Part shown: piece after piece, positions 12,649-25,075 of the stretch
How positions within the stretch are numbered: the first letter of the stretch is position 1
Layout: each line of letters begins with the position of its first letter
Source of the DNA: Stratiolaelaps scimitus
Lineage: Eukaryota; Arthropoda; Arachnida; Mesostigmata; Laelapidae
Direction of reading: 5' to 3'
Length of the DNA: 64,000 nt
NCBI GenBank assembly: GCA_019614645.1
Contig: JABWDB010000004.1
Location: 21,576,001-21,640,000 of the forward strand
Program-made: the position numbers and the translations under genes
Notes under the pieces: generated by a model
What the model saw: the letters and a program-made list of their open reading frames with translations, nothing else
What the model was told of the DNA's origin: nothing
Database searches by the model: none

Positions 12649-13683
12649 TTTTTATAATGACAAGAAAATTATCAACACTTTAATCTGACTGTGTATTCCG
12701 CTACTATGGCTTCTATTTCCCCCCGGGACTAGAAGTACTCCAAGGCGGCGGAACATATGGCTGCTGGATTGCAGTAGGATACATGATTTCTGTGTAGCGT
12801 ATAAGTCTCAATCCACTAATATTGTCATGTACTATTCATTTTAGATAGAGCTACTGCTCATGAGTCGTTACACGGAACACGATTTTCTCTTCGAGAAACT
12901 ATGAATCCCGGATCAACCTAAGAACCCTCTCAAATTGCGTGTGTATCTAGACGACGTCAAATATCGTCGCCGCAGTAAGAGTTGCAAAGCCGAATACATC
13001 CTTTGTACACACCACCACACTCACCCGTATACCCAATATACTTACGTGACAGAAACGAGAACGCGAAATAGCTGAAGAAAACCAATTTCTTAGTAATCGT
13101 TCACCCTTTTCGTCGGTGGCACAGCTTATACTGGATAATCTGTCAATGATTCAAATATTAAAGGGCCTTAACATCGACGACACCGATGCGCCGCCGGTAT
13201 AGCGTCTCTCATGCGGGCCGAGAAACCTGTGTACAGAACGACCTGCATTTTGGCAGAGTGGATATCTATATCGAGCACGAGAATTCTGTTGCGATCCGCA
13301 GGAAGCCTATGCAGGCACTGCTGTGCGGTGTTTGTATGATCTACCCTTATAGTCCAATGTTCTTCTGTACAATGGCAGATTCGTATACGTTAGTTGGGCT
13401 AATGATTCAGGGACAATGCTAGAGATACAGAGAGAGAGAGATAGAGTGAGAGAGAGAGGCATCTAAGTCACGACACATATTTTTTCTATGAAAATATAAA
13501 AACGTGCCAGCCAAGCGTTCTGATTGAAATGAAATCACAATGACCCTCCACTCCCGCCAGGCTAAAAGCAACACACTACCCACCCGTAGTAGTGTTTAAC
13601 ATGCGTCGAATAGAGCGTCTCTTGCTCACCAGCCGACACGGTAGGTTTCTACCGACGAGTACGCTTGTACACATCATCTTTCA

Positions 13684-13686
<3 letters not shown>

Positions 13687-13733
<47 letters not shown>
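13687..13733. repeat. (AT)n microsatellite, interrupted
   Basis: About 47 bp of AT dinucleotides with one G interruption. Confidence 0.9.
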
Positions 13734-14317
13734 CATTGAACATCAACGTACACAAAATCAGGGGCCATCCGTTAGCAAAACCACAAACAACAGCAAGCTT
13801 GCGCTGAAATGATGAGACTTTCCTCTCTGCCTGTTCTCGTCAATCGATGGATGGGTGATATTTTTTCTCTTTATTGAACATTAGCCTCCTTGCAATCGAA
13901 TTGTATGCCACGTTGAATCATTGCTTGCTGGCCTGAGACTTCTCAGCTTCCTGTGTGTGTGCTGTTCACGTAAAAACGACGTTGGCTGCCGGATTCCATA
14001 TGATGTTTTTGGGGCCGGCGACGGTTGGTAGCTGGAGTGAATGGGGAATGTTTTCCAGCTCGAGACAAATGAGTTACAAGCAACGAGTAGTAGTTTTACG
14101 ACTCGAAATTCGAAATATACAGAAATTAATAAAAGCATTCATTCATTTGACGTTGGCTTCGCTTTGCCGAATGTGAGCAAAACTCCTGGGACACACCGGC
14201 GTGTGTCCGCCACCTATTTATTGGTGTTTATCGTTTTCTTTATATGTGATTTTCGACCGAGTCTCACATCTGTATACAAGAAGTTACATTGCATTTAATA
14301 AACTTCTTTATACACAT

Positions 14318-14321
14318 TATA

Positions 14322-14396
<75 letters not shown>

Positions 14397-14405
14397 GTAT
14401 ATATA
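14318..14405. repeat. Long (AT)n microsatellite
   Basis: About 88 bp of AT dinucleotides with three single G interruptions, the longest AT array in the window. It is self-complementary and can extrude as a cruciform. The open frames that cross it translate as alternating Tyr and Ile and are not genes. Confidence 0.92.
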
Positions 14406-14758
14406 CAGATCACAGAAAACGGTCAAAAGAACACGATATAAACCATGATGATTTTTTTACATATTTACATCAACATACGCACTATATATGCATGATAGTG
14501 GTGAATTTGCCGATAAAGTATTCTAAAAGTTAAGAAGGCATCCACTCATTAGAGCGAATACACTTACAATGTTTCAGCATCGGCACTGCGATATTTATAA
14601 CTAATCTCCTATACATTTGGATCAACGTGGCACACAGACAACAGTATACATATATATATATATAATTTGTCGTTACATGAATCCTGTTTTTGTCTTCATG
14701 TCTTGCTTTTTGTCGGACTCTTGAGGCGAGCCTTGTCGCACAATGACTGGTGTTCTTC

Positions 14759-14980
14759 CTAGTGGCCTTCAGTCAACATATGATTGATAGAGCACTGAGT
14801 GACAGCCTCGCGGAACGTGTTCACCTTTAATTGCCAGCGTGCATACGTCCATCTTCGAAATGTTCTCGAGCTCAGCGGCATGACGATACCAAGACTGTGG
14901 CCCTCTTCGACGAACAGGAAGTCGTGTACGAACAGCTTGAGTCCGTATTTCAGCCATGCGAATGCCACAAGTCTCGCTAT
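14759..14980 (-). CDS. Putative 3' terminal exon of an unknown two-exon gene
   Basis: I propose this as the last exon of the gene whose first exon is at 15612-16103. Reading on the minus strand, an AG acceptor at 14981-14983 is preceded by a pyrimidine-rich stretch and a CTAAT branch-like word. The frame that continues in phase 0 encodes 73 residues to a TGA. It begins with a hydrophobic amphipathic segment (IARLVAFAWLKYGLKLF) and ends in a basic, tryptophan-containing tail. I recognise no family. A second frame through the same bases stays open for about the same length, so the reading frame is not certain. No AATAAA was found close downstream. Confidence 0.3.
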   Translation of the reverse strand: MARLVAFAWLKYGLKLFVHDFLFVEEGHSLGIVMPLSSRTFRRWTYARWQLKVNTFREAVTQCSINHMLTEGH

Positions 14981-15611
14981 CTGCGAACGTATCAAGGAAT
15001 TTATTCAAATTAGAAAGATAATGTCATCAAGGCAATTGCAACCGATTTTTCGCGACGAGGTCGACGAGATGGCAAAATCTCAGCGTTAGTATTCTAGAGG
15101 TGGAGTGATTCGATCTTACATTCACTTGAACGAATCAGACTAATTAGCTGCTGAAATAATAAATAAACATCGTCAGCATCGTCGCTGGAAGTGTCTGGGA
15201 GATCCGATTGCATGATGACAATTGGAGATTGTCGGTCATTTATATAATATGTTGAGGAGCGCAATTGGCGATGACGAACAAAGCTCAGAAGGTGAAATGT
15301 ATGTAAGTGCATTCGTTACATTTCGGCTAAAAGGCTCAACTATGAAAACATTTCATGATAAAATGCCTGCATTCGATATTCACTAGTAGCACGATTACTG
15401 CAATGCTCGGGTGGATATAAAGTGTTTCAGTGTGACACTGGCATTGCTCAATTGAGCAGAATTTCTACGCTGAAACTTTATAGGTCACCAACAACAAGCA
15501 CAACACCATCTACCCACAACAGCAACAACACCATCTGCTGCCGCAGCAGCAGCAGCAACAACAATAAAAACCAATACGGCATGAATGGCTTCCTTTGAGT
15601 TTCGTCATTAC

Positions 15612-16103
15612 CTCAGTACGGAGTGTATCGAGGTGATCGTACAGCTCGTTCTCGTCAAGCGTCCACCGCTTAATTCGGAGCTCTCTTCGGAGGCGCCCCT
15701 CAATCAGGGTCATGTGCAGATCGATACTGTCCCATAGCTCGGTCGGCATCAGACACCGTCGAGGCAATACGACATTGTCGTTTTGAATGCTCACTCCCTT
15801 GGTAGAGATTAGCAGCTTCGATCGAGGTGGCTGTTCGATGCACTCGTTTCGGCTTTCCTGACCAGCGAACGTCTTCCTGCGTGGTCGAGGGCTATCGTAC
15901 CTCGTCATGACGAACGATGGCGATTCAGTCGATAGTGACAGCCGAGTTCTCTCAGGCGCGGAGCTATTCAGTGAAGTCGTCGCTGTATTGGACAACGTCG
16001 AGTACTTTTTCGACTCGAACGCTCGTCGGATTTTGCGAATGCTGCTGCGGAAAAACGACGCCACGGAGTGACTGATGGAGGGACTTGTTTGAGTTGAGCT
16101 CAT
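15612..16103 (-). CDS. Putative first coding exon of an unknown protein
   Basis: 164 codons from ATG at 16103 to a GAG|GTAATG splice donor (GT at 15610-15611), ending in phase 0. Beyond the donor the frame turns into cysteine-rich low complexity from a GCT/GTT-type run, which supports an intron there. The N-terminal half is Ser/Thr-rich with a basic helix-like patch (FFRSSIRKIRRAF, about residues 17-29). The C-terminal part from about residue 121 (ELWDSIDLHMTLIEGRLRRE) looks like a charged amphipathic helical segment. Joining to the exon at 14759-14980 across a 631-bp intron gives 237 residues; a short alternative terminal exon lies near 15090-15150. No family recognised. The composition looks coding, but the evidence is only open frame plus splice signals. 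Confidence 0.4.
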
Positions 16104-16623
16104 AATACCGTCCGCCGTTATACACTGTCAATTGAATATGCTTTCTGAACGAGTTCGAGCGAGGTGTCTGCCCGCATTTACCGAATGTCGACTCGCGCAG
16201 TACGCCTGAATCCTGCACGTGAATTCTCCAACGTTATTCACTCGTTAGAGAATCTAATTGTTTTGTTGAATGTAAGTGTCCAATCGCACAGCAGCTGTAA
16301 CGGAGGCCGCGACGATACACTGTTAGAAAACTACATGGACCAGCGATCAATAAGCATAAAATGTCGATTCCAATCGATAGTGAAACAAATCGAGTTTCGA
16401 TGAAGTGCTGACGTTCCATACAAAACCCTTCACTACTACGGTCGGTTTGCGGGTTTGTAAACAAAGTCTCGCACTCTCTGTCTCCCTCCCTCTATTAATT
16501 GTACGAAGCGCGTGCAAAGAGGTTACTGCACATCGTTGCTGGTGTCCTAAGTTCCCTCAGTGATAGGACAATTTGCCATCATCTGTGGGTCAGTCCTCCG
16601 TCGCATTTAGACTCGCTGACAAA

Positions 16624-16694
16624 TTTTCCTGGCCTGACTCACAAGCTAGCATTTAACTCAGTTCACGGTGCAACTGCTTTCGGTATTGCTTCGT
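16624..16694 (-). repeat. Dispersed repeat family A, copy 1
   Basis: Read on the minus strand it matches the copies near 33792 and 50949 over about 70 bp. Shared words include GAAGCAATACCGAAAGCAGT, the GTTAAATG word and a GTGAGTCAGGCC-like end followed by GGAAAAT. Confidence 0.7.
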
Positions 16695-17691
16695 AAGACT
16701 GGTCATTTTTAAATGTAAATGTGCAACGGTGAGAATTGAATCCGTGTGTGCACCCACGTGTCTCCGCCGATTGCAAGCCGCACGACTCGCTATGTCTTCA
16801 ATATGTCGCCGTGGTGTAATACTTTCCACGCGGGGGCAAGTTTAAATATTCGAGATAACTCTAACAGATCTGTGCGTAGACAAGCCCCCGGGGATGGCAT
16901 TTACTCAGGAATGAAGTCCGACCATTTACGAGGCTTCAACCACAGCAGGTTGTTCATGTTTGTCCCTCATCTGCATATATCACTTTGTATCTATTTTTCT
17001 CCGCTTGCCCATCGATCTCTCTCTCTCTCTATCTCTCTACGTTCTCTACATGAGTTCTTGGTACGGCTACCTGCCGGCCGGTGATCATCATCGCCAACAT
17101 CATGTATATACCCTCAACGACGCTCATACGGCATCCGTCGACATGCGGAACGTGCCCGCTGTTCAATACACGTCAAGCAAATCAAATGGATGAAACTGTA
17201 CCTGCTGATGTGTTAGTATTGCATACTGCGCAAGCTATGCCAAGTGAACCCATCTTCATCTTTCGGGTATCGGCAAGCGAGCGGTCGCGCCGGCAGCTCC
17301 AGGGCTCAATGAATAAATGGAATGATCCAACGGGTTCACCCTCGAAGCGTCGATGGTGGCCCAGCGCGCTCATTGCTGCTGCTGCTACTGCTGGTGCTGC
17401 CATTGCTGCGGCTGACGTCGCGGATAAGCTTCGTCAATTCGCCTTCGATTGGATTGCATTGGATCAACGATGCAAACAAAGGCCTAGATATCATGATCCA
17501 CGGCCAAGTTAGCGAGAAGTGCTGAAGCTAAACTTCCCGGAAGAAAGCTTTCGCGCCGTCGAACACAGTAAAACACGGAACCCGAGCCTGTGGCCCAGAG
17601 ATGAGGCTCGTCAAGGAGCGTCAATCAGTAGATGAGCGCGTCGAGGCGGCTGCCGCAAGAGAAAAATGGAAATACATTTCTGAAACGATCT

Positions 17692-17710
17692 GGGCGGGGG
17701 GGGGAGGGGT
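17692..17710 (+). other. Poly-G tract
   Basis: GGG, then nine G, then AGGGG within 19 bp. It could support a G-quadruplex and is a likely site of replication or sequencing length error. Confidence 0.6.
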
Positions 17711-18122
17711 TTAGGCAAGGTATTTTCCCCCAACCGAGTACTTCAGCTCCGCGTTCGCAACGTGAATTTGTGCGCGGACGACAGCCAACTCTGTACTTCA
17801 ATTTGTGACACTTGAAGAGCTTAGGACGGCTGTGCTGTTTGACATTATTCCTTTTTGTCATTGGTGTTGAGTCATGGCGAGGGATCTAAGCACTGGTTGG
17901 CGATATTGGTCGATGAAATGGGAAGAACTCATGTCATTCTGCCAGTCGCTTGTTCTTCATATATATCTGCCTCTGCATGATTTCTATGAGTTCGAAATGT
18001 CTAGAAATTATAGTGGAGTGCGTCATAAGCTTGCAGCTGGAAAAAAAAACACGCTTCCAGTTAAGAATATTCTTTCCGCATCTCTCCATGCCTTCAGTCT
18101 GTTCTCACAGTCTCACAGGCTC

Positions 18123-18142
18123 TGTGTGTGTGTGTGTGTGTG
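18123..18142. repeat. (TG)n microsatellite
   Basis: TG dinucleotide run of about 20 bp. Confidence 0.85.
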
Positions 18143-18975
18143 CCCGCATGTGAGTCTATGTGCCTACCACTCGGCACCTCGTCCTCTTTTGTTGTTGGTG
18201 TTATTGTTGTTCCTTGTGCTGTTGTTGTCGTTGTTATTATTGCTGTGGTGTCCATTGCACCAATTGGTCGATTGCCGTCACGAATCGAGTTGCAAGTAGC
18301 AACTCGACTCAGCTTGCTCGTGTCGAGGTGTCTTGTCTGGGGCCATTATGCGAATTGATACATAACAGCTTCCAACAGAACGATCGCAGCCACCTAACGA
18401 TATTGGCCCACTGGCATCACCCATGCCACCCAACACGACGCGGGCCGAATGCGACCGCTCTGGTCGCTTTGCGATTCCCACACCGCAGGCAGCCGCATAG
18501 ATTGTATTATAGTTCCTCCGGCATGGTGCGGGGCTACCCACGCACAGCGATCGAAATGCGGACCTCGCTCTCTCCCTCTCTTGGTCGCCCCGTCTTCGTG
18601 ATCGTTTTCAAATCGGTTGTCGATGTCGGCTCGGACCCGGTGTTTGCATTTCGAGCCAACCCCGTTCTATCCATGAGACACAGCAGCAGCAGCACGAAAA
18701 GGAGTACGACACTGGCTACTCGGCATGTGCAACAGTAAACACCACCACTCACTATGGGCACTAACCGGTCAAAAACGGCCAGCGCGACTCGGCAGGATGT
18801 CTACTTGCCTGCGAAAGGCTACTCCTTCCAAATTGGTGGCGAACGAGTCGATTTCAGACGAAACGATAAAATTAAAATCAAATTTGTGTCTCTCTCTCTC
18901 TCTCGCTGTCTTCTTCCTATCGTTCCTTCGTAGTTCACGAAAGTCGCTTCAACAACGATCTGGCCTAGTGTCGCT

Positions 18976-18978
<3 letters not shown>

Positions 18979-19022
<44 letters not shown>
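18979..19022. repeat. (CT)n microsatellite
   Basis: Uninterrupted CT dinucleotide run of about 44 bp, purine-rich on the other strand. Confidence 0.92.
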
Positions 19023-19026
<4 letters not shown>

Positions 19027-21513
19027 TGCAATGAATTCTCGATGGATTCACGCATAGAAGCTGTGCGCCCAGTGGAGCTATGCAAGAAGGCGGGTTTCTT
19101 ATGCGATAGATCATAGACCACCCCAGCACCATCGCGGAGCGACTGGCCATGACACAGACTTCGAGCCCATAACAGGGTTGTCGGTGCGCCTTCCGGATGG
19201 TGACCGTATCGAAAAGGGTAGTGATGACAATGAAAAAACAATACTCATGATTCGCGCTGATTGCCATAGATACCATTACATATTTAATCTTTTATCGACA
19301 CCTGGGCGCTTGGTGTTAGCCAATCCATATTAACCTGTGCTACTTATCGAATGATTCCCACTTTTTTGTGCTATTTTGATATTATTAATAGTATTGCGAA
19401 TATTTGTAAGTAAGTTAGTCAAAGGAGGTGAATTATTCGTTCAGCCTCAATGCGTATCATCACTCTTAGAGAGCTGTAGTAATCTGTAGCAAATTATTCG
19501 ATTGCATTGTTACAATTTCAGTATAAGAATGCATTACAACAATACCTTTAACATATTCAACAGCTTTCTTAAGCCAATTTTTTTTTAATTATGTAAAAAG
19601 GCCACTATGCATATGCTGATAGGCGTCGTTGGGAGTTAACAAGTAATTTGAAAGTAGTCACTAAATGGTGCTACCGCGGTATATTAATTTGGAAAACATT
19701 AAATTGCGTCCTTGTTTTTGCGAACGTTAGCGTTAATGCAATACAAGTAGAATACAGTATTGCACAAAGGTGCCCTCAATGTCAAACTTCCTAGGCAGGT
19801 CAATTCTAAAATGGCCCTGTTACAGCAATCAATTACGAGAGAGACGATTACGAAGTTCGAATAATAAATGTCGAACGCGGGCGCCACGACACAGGTTTTC
19901 GCATTCGACAAATAATGATAAGCAATTTCGATAACGAATATATATTCTGTCCTTGTCACCCACCTCCAAATGAACGCTAATATCTTTCAATATTGAGACA
20001 ATTCATCATGTGCGTTCATATCGAGCTCTGTTCACATAAACTCCGTTACGGCCATCGGTAATGGAGTTAGATCCGGCCAAGAGGAGGGTCACCAGTGGAG
20101 CCTCTACAGTTCATTCATTCATGCAAGGTTTATTCACGGAACTTGCAATCTTAAATACGCTTGAGTTCTCGTGTCAAACGTGATCCGTTTGTGCTCAATG
20201 AGCTCCACAAGCGCGCTCCGCGTAGTGTGAGAGACTACTATCACTGTCCGACAGAACTGCTTTGCTAAATATACGTCTCTACCAGTAGTTCACTCCGGAC
20301 GACGGCCAGTGGCTGAGCAGCTTTGTGGCGCTAATGTCTGGGGGCGCATCGGAAAGCAAAAAGCTCTCTCTCTCTCTCTCTCTGTCTCTCTGCACTTCAC
20401 TCTCACTGTTCGAGGGTGAACGCTGTCTCAAGCCGTCCAATCGAATCGAGGCGGCGGTAGTGGGCATTTTCGCAGAATTGACTGACTCATCCAAAGATTA
20501 GCGTACAATCTTCAAATATTGAGCGTATCAACACATCTCGAAGCGATTGCTGCTGCAGTCATTGCTATTATTAACGTAGAACGGCCGACGGCGGAAGGAC
20601 CGAGGTGTTCGAAGACCCACCTGCCAGGATGGGTTTGTAGGCCGAGTTACGCTTGATGTAAGCATATTAATTTATAATATCGATATCAAACAGGGCAGAT
20701 AGACGATGGAACATCTCAAGCAAGGTGGACAAGGGCTTGCGTCCGCGCGAGCCCTTCTTCTGCTTCTTACTGAGTGAGTTCGAGGAACACTCGTGCATGG
20801 TTCATTCGACAGGCGTAGCTGTATCGCACTCGCATATACGCGAGCGTCCAGCAGCCCAGAGTGTGCTCGAAAACGGGATTATGGAAGGGGAAAATGCATC
20901 GTGCCGGGAAGACTCGCAGCAATTTTATCCGCGGGAGTCGCCGCAATGGTGTCCGCGCATGCCGGTCGTCCGCCGTCGACGAAACGTTGGCGAAATAAGA
21001 AAGTGTGAAGGATGCAACGATCCGCCCATGCTCGCAATACATATCGAAGTAATGCAAGCTCATCATGTGGTGCACAAACAAATACCGGCGACATAATTTC
21101 AATGTCCCCCCTTGTAGTTCTGTGATAGTTGAACACGGGAATGGAGAACAAAATGATTGCACGAACTGCTTGAATAAAATGCCACAATGTGCTGCTAAAC
21201 GTAGGTACAACAATGTGACGAGGCAGAGTGACGGTTCCGGATTATTGTCACTTTACGTATCCTCGGGATGTTGCGTGGATTTGGTGGTAGTAAAACACGA
21301 TAGGGAAATTCTTCGTGTTATCGCTGGACCTTGTTGAACACGGTCATTTGTTTAACACGTACGGGGCTGGAGTAGGATTCACATGGTATATGATAAATCT
21401 CAGAAAAACAAAGAAATGTACAATTAAAATCAGCGTGTATGAGACGAATTGAGCTACGATTACTCACAGCGCGAAAAATGTATATAAATCACCATTTGTA
21501 TACATAACATGTG

Positions 21514-21536
21514 TTTATTATTATTATTATTATTAT
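21514..21536. repeat. (ATT)n microsatellite
   Basis: About 23 bp of TTA trinucleotide units. Confidence 0.85.
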
Positions 21537-22137
21537 CATACAATGATGGTTACACTGATTATTAATAGTTTCTTTACGTAAATGTTCACAAATAGTCTGT
21601 CAGTGGTGTCGAGTTGATTGTGATTGTTATTGACGGGATTCGTTTATATACACCATCATGTTATCGAAAGCTGTTCGTATCCTCTAGAAATGAATGATTC
21701 GGTTATAGACCGAAGTTATAATTAGTGTTCGATGAGAGGAAAGCATATGCACGCAAAGCACATCAGCAGATAGATAATCGCTCACACCATTTTAGGACCA
21801 TTGATGACCGCTTCCTCGACTGTGGATCGTCCGTGTTTCGACGCCTTTTTTTTTACAGAAGGACACAGATATGCTTCAACTGTAAGCCCACCTTTTTCAG
21901 CCTTGCCCCTGAATTGTAAGCCTACTCCTTTGGATACTTACAGTCGTAGCGAGTTCGTTTTCTCAGTGTCCAACACTTCCATTGCTATTAACGGTAATAA
22001 TAATAATACTACTAACGACAGGTTCGATAATATCTGCTCGTTGTTTATTCGAATTGTTCCCAAATTAAAGCGTTCTTTACCGTAAATCGACCGAAGGCTC
22101 ATTATGCCGATTCTACATCGGCGTCGCAAAACAGGAG

Positions 22138-22323
22138 ATGCAAACGATAGACTCCTCTCAGGCCACAAATCTGCTACCGTCTACACGGCCATATTTCTCA
22201 TTTGTTCGATTGCCACAAGCGGATTGGGAGCTACTGATATTTTTAGTGGTTTTTCTTGTGCTGTACGGCCTCCTTTTGCTTGGCTGGTCGCTCGTCTGCT
22301 TTTGTCGAAACGGCCGCGGTTAA
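22138..22323 (+). CDS. Short ORF with one membrane segment, uncertain
   Basis: 61 codons from an ATG; the frame is open further upstream, so this could be part of an exon. Residues about 31-55 form a strongly hydrophobic segment (LLIFLVVFLVLYGLLLLGW), preceded by an acidic Asp-Trp-Glu and followed by a Cys/Arg-containing tail to the stop, which is a plausible single-pass topology. I do not recognise a family. A second frame through the same bases is also open for 115 codons and is less protein-like. Call rests only on composition. Confidence 0.22.
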   Translation: MQTIDSSQATNLLPSTRPYFSFVRLPQADWELLIFLVVFLVLYGLLLLGWSLVCFCRNGRG

Positions 22324-23681
22324 AAAAGTTGACCAGCGATTCGCCGATTGAGGTCTGGTTCCGCCGCATCGAATCTCCACTGGCCGGTCGTCAGGCTAAA
22401 GGATACAAATTGAAAGGCCAAAGGCTAGTTGAAGCCAGTAGCGGGTTGTAAATCATATTTCTGCCTTCCGAGAATGAACTGTGGCTAGCGTATCGGATAG
22501 ACTGGCGCTGCATATCTTCTTAGTGGAAATATATGTACGTTCATAAAACATATAAACAGTGGCTGACTCGAACACCATCGTCACCGCAACACCTGATTGG
22601 GAAGTACTCAGTGCAAGCTATAGTGTAGTGTGTTTCAAAAAGTTACCGACTACAAGCTTAATCATTCTAATAAGCGGGAGCTACCGAACAATTCAGAGAG
22701 GCTTGGTCACAAAGGTGAGCATACCCGTCTCTGGCCATATACAAAAAAGGAATCGGGTGCTTCACCACCAACTTCGATGAATTCAACGAGCAATGAGCTG
22801 GGCATGATTTTTTCGTTTGCATTGAAGAACCGAATTGAATATTGACGACACAGAAGTGAGGAATATACTTTCCTACTACACTTAGAAAGAGACATTGGGA
22901 GTTAGCTGATGACTACATTGCGTTCGGGTGTGCTATCGAAACACGCATTGAAAATGAACAGACAACAGTCCTTTCTACCGAAAAAAAGCGGTATATGCGT
23001 GTTATTTTCAAAACTGTGTCCAAATAAAGGGCATTTCAATTGCAGTGGTAAGCAAACGTAAGCGAAAAGAAATGCTTTTAATCTCGTCCACGCTGTTCTC
23101 AGATGGGCAGATCCGCAACTGTTCTCGTTTGCGGGAAAAAAGCTACAGCAACCGAAGGCTGGACCTCAGACTTCCCTCGGACCGCCGACGTCTAACCACG
23201 AGCCGTTCGCCACCGCCCAAAAAACCTGGCATTCGTGTTTTCGCGCGGTTTCTGGACATTCGAGACACTGCCTGCAACTCGCCCTGCTCTCGGCCACTGT
23301 CTCGGGTTAACAACAACTGTCCGAAACGAGGATCCGTTCCAACCCGTTCGAACCAATTGGAGACGGGTAGCCGCATACTCGACACTGGTGGATTGATATC
23401 GAATTGCGCTTGCGTTTGTAGAACTCCGTACGCGCGAGATACAGAGAGAAAGCGAGAGAGAGTCGCTAACAAGCGTTGGGTTTCCGCGGCCGCTGTTGAG
23501 CTTCTGGAAGTAGGAATTGTTCTGAAAATTTGAAGTTATCGAATATCATTTGCAAAAAAAAGGGCTTGTCATTTCGCTTGCGAGCTACTAATCACATGTT
23601 AAGGGTGATTAATGCATGAGCAATCGAGTTCGTGACGGATGGGATGACTGCCCATGCATGAAATTCGTATACCGCATGTAC

Positions 23682-23699
23682 ATATATATATATATATAT
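23682..23699. repeat. (AT)n microsatellite
   Basis: AT dinucleotide run of about 18 bp. Confidence 0.8.
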
Positions 23700-25049
23700 T
23701 ATGTATTGAAATCTTTTCCGCAGTCCTCGTTGTCGTCTAGGTATTCGCCATGTCACCCGCATGGGACGCTATCTAACAGTTATTTCCCACTCTAACCGAA
23801 ATCAGGTCCGGTTTGAACCCCTACAACAAAACCTGGTCAGGCCTGGTCGAATTTCAGATGTGAATTATGCTTGTATTTGCCTTTAAGGTATACTTAACCA
23901 TAGGGATTATCGGGAGTATTCAATTTTTCATCTGGACCGATTTGTTTCAAATAAGCTGAGATAATACACAAGACCATGTTTAAACGTGGACCCGATTCAA
24001 TCAAATGGTCGTGCTCGATTTCGCAAACTGAAAAGCTGCCTGTCGCATCCCTATGGACCGACCGTTGTTTGCAGCACAGGATAGAGCTCCTTCTAATGAT
24101 CATACGCCTTGATCAAAGGCTTTCCAATCTCACTATCATAGGAGGCACTCTCAAGCGACTGCGGCATCGACTACTCTCACAACGCAGCCTGTCATCCTCA
24201 TATCGACCTCCTTCGGTGAGGAACGATACTTTGAGTAGGAGAGAGGACCGACTTGGTTTCGTTTGATGTGGTCATTTCGTTCATGTTTACCTGCGCCCGT
24301 TATCACAGAAGCATCCTAGTCGAGTTCTTTCCGAACGCGGCAGAACAGAAGCAGCTTAGTGAAATCATTAGAGTAATGGGCCTATATGTTTGTAGTTTGA
24401 GCGGAAGGGAATCAATCATTATTCTCCTCTGTCAAATCAATGGTAGTATTGCCACCCTCAAAGGTTTTTCGAATTTTCCTCAGGAATATGTTGGCCCGCC
24501 AGAGTAAGTGGTCTGATGACCTGTCGTATGACCAATCGAACCTCAGTACGGCGTATTCAACCATTGAGCAAGTGGAACCGTCTAGAACATGGGGTCAGCT
24601 CAAATGCTGTGGAGACTCTCGTTTGCTACACAGTTTTATATGACGGTAGAGCACCTTATATTAATATAATAATGGCTTATTCTCGGTTCTCGCATATTTG
24701 AGGTATTTGTTTTCGGTGTTGTTTCAATCCGCGGCCAGAATTAAACATCGATCTCGTTGTATCGCTTTTTGGGGCGGCAGCGAGCAGACAATCGCAAACG
24801 TAAGCTATCCTCTGGTAATAGACAAACCCGGTGTTGACCGATCTTCTTGGACAGAACCAGATCATAGCGACGTAAACCACGAATACTTCCACTTGGCTTG
24901 TGATGTGCGGCTGGACCCTCATTCTGATATTTGGATACGCAGATCGTTCAGACTATCAAAGAGCGAAACAGCCACCCAATGGAACATGACCTCCTCGATG
25001 CAACCGGATCCGTCCAATGGCTCGATAAGTGGAGGACACAGGTCCCGAC

Positions 25050-25075
25050 ATATATATATATATATATATATATAT
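25050..25075. repeat. (AT)n microsatellite
   Basis: AT dinucleotide run of about 26 bp. Confidence 0.88.

Larger units (their letters stand above)
9261..14758. other. Intergenic region, no supportable gene
   Basis: Open frames here are short, overlap on opposite strands and often run through simple repeats. I see a G-quadruplex motif (10434-10464), an ATT run near 10650-10670, long AT arrays near 11630, 12626, 13687 and 14318, and an AG-rich patch near 13429-13457. Nothing resembles a conserved protein or an RNA gene. Confidence 0.55.
16104..22060. other. Gene-poor region with simple repeats
   Basis: No supportable gene. It contains one copy of dispersed repeat family A (16624-16694), a poly-G/G-quadruplex-like run (17692-17710), a TG tract (18123-18142), a long CT tract (18979-19022), a shorter CT tract near 20361-20381 and an ATT tract (21514-21536). 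The open frames at 18160-18738 and 20725-21213 overlap on both strands without recognisable domains. Confidence 0.5.

Noticed and set aside
14201..14533. 110-codon plus-strand frame
   Set aside because: Mostly translation of the AT array as Tyr/Ile repeats.
14759..16103. Bcl-2-like reading of the unknown two-exon gene
   Set aside because: The hydrophobic segment IARLVAFAWLKYG faintly recalls a BH1-type helix, but the Asn-Trp-Gly-Arg signature is missing and no BH3 is evident.
20725..21213. Overlapping frames of 123 (plus) and 148 (minus) codons
   Set aside because: Mutually overlapping, no recognisable domain, and composition not clearly protein-like in either.
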